Shown: positions 25,936 through 28,825 of the stretch, one piece after another
How positions within the stretch are numbered: the first letter of the stretch is position 1
Layout: each line of letters opens with the position of its first letter
Notes under the pieces: generated by a model
What the model saw: the letters and a program-made list of their open reading frames with translations, nothing else
What the model was told of the DNA's origin: nothing
Database searches by the model: none
From: UBA1715 sp964346725
GTDB taxonomy: Bacteria; Bacteroidota; Bacteroidia; Bacteroidales; UBA1715
DNA length: 28,825 bases
Reading direction: 5' to 3'
NCBI GenBank assembly: GCA_964346725.1
Contig: CAYFVM010000028.1
Location: 1-28,825, forward strand
Made by a program: the position numbers and the translations under genes

Positions 25936-26748
25936 ATGTCCCATAGCATACAGAAACCTGAACACAGAAGCGCACTAAGATTATTGGTAGGCAAAGAATA
26001 CTTTATACTAAAACGAAAAATCCGGTGGGCTCAACAACACAACCAATTTGCCCGCATCAATTCGGAGGTGTCGTTCCCGAATACTGTGTACACGCACAAA
26101 TCATTCTTGTTGCGCCCCTTGAAAAACGTCGATATGGTGCTGCAATACAATAAAGTCACCAATTTGGCTTGTGCCATTTCCAAACTCAATCACGTTGTTA
26201 TCTATCCGGGTCAAACATTCTCGCTGTGGCAAGTCGTTGGGCGTCCTACCAAAGCAAAAGGTTATCTCGAAGGATTAATTCTGCACAATGGTACCATTAC
26301 CAAAGGCATAGGAGGAGGGCTTTGTCAGTTGGGAAATTTGCTCTATTGGATGGTATTGCACACTCCATTGACCGTTACTGAACGCAGGCGACATAGTTAC
26401 GATGTCTTTCCCGACTGCAACCGAACCATTCCCTTTGGTTGTGGCGCAACCCTGTCATACAATTACGTGGACTTGCAAATAACCAACAATACTAGCAACA
26501 CCTTTCAAATCAGTCTGTGGCTCGATGAGCAATATCTCAACGGAGAAATAACTTCGGCTGACCCACTCAACGAAACATACCACGTCTTCGAAACCGACCA
26601 CATGTTTCAGCATCAATGGTGGGGTGGCTACACTCGACACAATAAAATATGGAAACGAATTACTTCTCTGACCGACAATTCCATTAGAGAAGAATTAGTA
26701 ACCGAAAACAATGCAATAATGATGTATAACCCCATGATAGAACAATAA
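25936..26748 (+). CDS. VanW family protein
   Basis: A 270-residue protein of the VanW family, named after an accessory gene of VanB-type vancomycin resistance clusters in Gram-positive bacteria. Its molecular function is not known. Hallmarks are VIYPGQTFSLWQVVGRPT (88-105), KGIGGGLCQLGNLLYW (123-138), RRHSYDVFPD (151-160) and TIPFGCGATLSYNYVDLQI (164-182). There is no signal peptide or PG-binding domain. The family occurs widely outside resistance clusters, and no other van gene is near, so resistance should not be inferred. It sits 24 bases after the unknown gene and 38 bases before rsgA. Confidence 0.88.
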   Translation: MSHSIQKPEHRSALRLLVGKEYFILKRKIRWAQQHNQFARINSEVSFPNTVYTHKSFLLRPLKNVDMVLQYNKVTNLACAISKLNHVVIYPGQTFSLWQVVGRPTKAKGYLEGLILHNGTITKGIGGGLCQLGNLLYWMVLHTPLTVTERRRHSYDVFPDCNRTIPFGCGATLSYNYVDLQITNNTSNTFQISLWLDEQYLNGEITSADPLNETYHVFETDHMFQHQWWGGYTRHNKIWKRITSLTDNSIREELVTENNAIMMYNPMIEQ

Positions 26749-26786
26749 ATATCATACTCAATACACTAGGATAAATTCCTTTCGAC

Positions 26787-27854
26787 ATGAAATTAGAAGA
26801 CTTAGGATACAATGACACTATTGAAAAACAAAGGGTTGACAATCACCTTGCTGACTTTGAAATAGGACGAGTAATTGCCGAACATAAAGAACGATACATC
26901 GTTAAGAATGAAAAAGGCGAATGCGAAGCTGAGATTACGGGCAATTTGCGTTTCTCCGCAAAAGGTCGTGCCGACTTTCCCGCAGTTGGCGATTGGGTTG
27001 CCTTGACTATGTATGACCCCGATTTCGCTATCATTCATCAGGTGTTGCCGCGCTATTCAACCATTGCAAGACAAGCCGTCAATCAATATGGCGAAATACA
27101 AATCATTGCGACCAATATTGATTACGCCTTTTTGGTGCAAGCCGTCGATAGGGATTTCAATGTCAACAGACTTGAACGATACCTCACCATTTGTTACTCA
27201 TCAAACGTGAGCCCCATTATAGTGCTTACCAAAACCGATTTGATAGACGAGCAACGATTGCAAGAAATACGCAGCAGTATAGAGCAGCGCATTCAGCAGG
27301 TGCCCGTTATTGCCGTGAGTAATCAAACGCAGCAAGGCTATGAAGCATTGCAACAAACCATTCTGAAAGGGAAAACGTATTGCATGCTTGGCTCGTCGGG
27401 AGTGGGAAAGTCTTCGTTGTTAAACAATCTTTCGGGCAAGTCCATTATGAAAACAGATGCCATTAGCCAAACCACAAACAAAGGCCGACATGTAACAACT
27501 CACCGAGAATTAATCATTCTTGAAAATGGCGGAATACTAGTTGACAATCCCGGTATGCGCGAAGTAGGCATAACTGATACAACCGACGGTCTCGAAACCA
27601 CCTTCGATAACATTGTCAGCCTTGCTCGTGAGTGTAAATTCAAAGACTGCACGCACACCAACGAAGCCGGTTGCGCCATTCTTGAGGCGCTTGAAAACGG
27701 CGACATTGATGCCAATTCGTATGAAAGCTACATGAAATTGGAACGAGAGAAAGCGCACTTTGAATCAACGGTGGCCGAGAAGCGCAAGAAAGATAAAGAT
27801 TTTGGCAAAATGCTCAAGAACTATAAGAAGGACATGAAAAACAATGACTACTAA
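26787..27854 (+). CDS. rsgA: Ribosome small-subunit-dependent GTPase A
   Basis: This 355-residue circularly permuted GTPase acts late in 30S ribosomal subunit maturation and is stimulated by the 30S subunit. The G motifs come in the permuted order: G4 TKTD at 148-151, then the P-loop GSSGVGKS at 202-209, then G3 DNPG at 253-256. Switch I TTNKGRHVTTHR lies between. The zinc finger is complete: Cys283, Cys288, His290, Cys296 (CKFKDCTHTNEAGC). The OB fold is N-terminal. The last 40 residues are Lys-rich, as in many family members. It is a housekeeping gene in an otherwise accessory-looking run. Confidence 0.96.
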   Translation: MKLEDLGYNDTIEKQRVDNHLADFEIGRVIAEHKERYIVKNEKGECEAEITGNLRFSAKGRADFPAVGDWVALTMYDPDFAIIHQVLPRYSTIARQAVNQYGEIQIIATNIDYAFLVQAVDRDFNVNRLERYLTICYSSNVSPIIVLTKTDLIDEQRLQEIRSSIEQRIQQVPVIAVSNQTQQGYEALQQTILKGKTYCMLGSSGVGKSSLLNNLSGKSIMKTDAISQTTNKGRHVTTHRELIILENGGILVDNPGMREVGITDTTDGLETTFDNIVSLARECKFKDCTHTNEAGCAILEALENGDIDANSYESYMKLEREKAHFESTVAEKRKKDKDFGKMLKNYKKDMKNNDY

Positions 27855-27881
27855 CTTGTGCGTACTCTAAAAACCATTCTC

Positions 27882-28682
27882 ATGACAAAACCGCTTGGTA
27901 TCATACTCATTCTTGCTGTGCTTTACGGTTGTGGCAAAGTTTCTACCGCAGAGCCCAACCAAGACTTTGAGCACCTTGTGGGCAACTTTGAATCGGGCAC
28001 GCTCAGCGGTTTTTCATGCCTAGTAGTTGACACTGCCGTAAATACCAAGATTGTAACGCAGCCTGTTCGCAAAGGCACATACGCCTTACAAAACTCCTTG
28101 CGCCCCAATGATTACACCAACAACGGCTATCGTTCTGAAATTGCCGCCTACAATTGTGCAAAATATCGCACGGAAGTCTTTTACGCCTTTAGTTTCATGA
28201 TAGATGCTTCATATAGCGATACATCGTTTAACCTTATCTGTCAATGGCAAGACTTGCCCAACTACGACCAAGGTGAAGATTGGGACCCGCTGCCAAACGT
28301 GCGTGGCTCGTCGCCACCGCTTGCTTTGGTGTATGTAGGCAATACGCTTCAGGTAAAAATGAATCAAAACCCTCGCTCAAATTCTCAGGTGTTTTTGGTA
28401 GGAGAACCTTTGCCCATCAGCAAAGGGCAGTGGTACGATGTAGTGGCACACATCTATTGGAGCGACAACAATCTGGCGTATACCGAAATTTCCGTCAATG
28501 GCACATACCTCACGCCATACAATGGCACGGACTATAAATATTACTCAGCAAATCTTTTTACCAGAGCAGGAAACTACGTTAAATTCGGGCAATACCGAGG
28601 GGAAAATAACCCTTTGCAGACCAGCGTAATCTACTTTGACGAAATAAAAATTGGTTCAACCTATAGCGAAGTAGCGCCATGA
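27882..28682 (+). CDS. Polysaccharide-lyase-like lipoprotein (heparin lyase I/PL20-type fold)
   Basis: A 266-residue protein starting with a lipoprotein signal whose lipobox is LYGC (Cys17). The ATG at 27882 is preferred over the GTG at 27858, which lies 3 bases after the rsgA stop. The mature region matches the beta-jelly-roll polysaccharide lyase family that includes heparinase I and glucuronan lyase: FESGTLSGF, KGTYALQ, NGYRSEIAAYN (81-91), FYAFSFMI, the QWQ segment at 121-123, SSPPLALVYVGN (143-154), KGQWYDVVAHIYWS and FGQYRGE near the end. Substrate is unknown, probably an acidic or uronic-acid-containing glycan. In the relatives I recall the QW pair is followed by His; here it is Gln, so activity is uncertain. 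It overlaps the next gene by 4 bases. Confidence 0.8.
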   Translation: MTKPLGIILILAVLYGCGKVSTAEPNQDFEHLVGNFESGTLSGFSCLVVDTAVNTKIVTQPVRKGTYALQNSLRPNDYTNNGYRSEIAAYNCAKYRTEVFYAFSFMIDASYSDTSFNLICQWQDLPNYDQGEDWDPLPNVRGSSPPLALVYVGNTLQVKMNQNPRSNSQVFLVGEPLPISKGQWYDVVAHIYWSDNNLAYTEISVNGTYLTPYNGTDYKYYSANLFTRAGNYVKFGQYRGENNPLQTSVIYFDEIKIGSTYSEVAP

Positions 28683-28825
28683 AAAAATGTGTCCTCGTCA
28701 TATTCATGAGTGTACTACTGTTGCCATTGTGGGCGCAGCATAACGGCCATAGCCTCTCGGTTGACTTTGGCAGTTATCGCAATCGCTATGTGTATCCCAT
28801 AACCAACATCCAATATACCTCGCCT
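28679..28825 (+). CDS. Exported protein, N-terminal fragment (runs off window)
   Basis: The ATG overlaps the stop of the lyase gene (ATGA), the mark of translational coupling. The 49 visible residues begin with a signal peptide (MKKCVLV, a hydrophobic core, then PLWAQ). The mature start HNGHSLSVDFGSYRNRYVYP alternates in a way seen in outer-membrane beta strands, but it is too short to name. It probably works together with the lyase-like lipoprotein. A glycan-related outer-membrane partner is a guess from position only. Confidence 0.75.
   Translation, partial: MKKCVLVIFMSVLLLPLWAQHNGHSLSVDFGSYRNRYVYPITNIQYTSP

Noticed and set aside
25936..26748. Vancomycin resistance locus
   Set aside because: Only a VanW-family protein is present; there is no ligase, dehydrogenase, dipeptidase or two-component system nearby.

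Overview
The window is a 28.8-kb piece of an AT-rich Bacteroidetes chromosome, most likely Bacteroidales or a close relative. Three things point there. Two large secreted proteins end in type IX secretion system (T9SS) sorting domains, one of type B and one of type A. Several genes are preceded by the Bacteroidetes -7 box TAnnTTTG rather than a sigma70 -10 box. The gene families (DUF3109, DUF2279, PCMD, CarboxypepD_reg-like, RibBA fusion) fit the phylum. I cannot name a genus. A run of 100 N at 13103-13202 is a scaffold gap, so the sequence looks like a draft or metagenome assembly.

Layout. (1) 1-8298: the 3' part (2765 residues visible) of a giant surface protein made of about 30 Ig/PKD-like modules plus a T9SS type B C-terminal domain. 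(2) 8.3-10.1 kb: a divergent pair of exported proteins of unknown function, bounded by clear hairpin terminators. (3) 10.2-12.5 kb: two adjacent GT4 glycosyltransferases. (4) 12.6-16.2 kb: a probable operon of ribBA (broken by the gap), type I mannose-6-phosphate isomerase, a Cys-rich DUF3109 protein and a DUF2279 protein. (5) 16.3-18.7 kb: a MATE transporter and a cytoplasmic SGNH hydrolase. (6) 18.7-22.5 kb: a second large secreted protein (PCMD-like domain, 11 InlB-B-type repeats, T9SS type A tail), convergent with a CPA2 antiporter carrying Usp-like domains. (7) 25.1-28.8 kb: a tightly packed co-directional run of an unknown helical protein, a VanW-family protein, RsgA, a polysaccharide-lyase-like lipoprotein and the start of another exported protein.

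Much of the window concerns the cell surface: two T9SS cargoes, several signal-peptide proteins, two sugar transferases, a sugar-phosphate isomerase and a lyase-like lipoprotein. The rest is housekeeping (riboflavin synthesis, ribosome maturation, transport). I see no tRNA, rRNA, CRISPR array, transposase, phage gene or toxin-antitoxin pair. The most unusual structure is in the giant Ig-array protein: a three-module super-repeat of about 267-273 residues, in which one cysteine has moved from the start of one module to the start of the next, in step with the repeat. The least explained gene is the 263-residue protein at 25120-25911.
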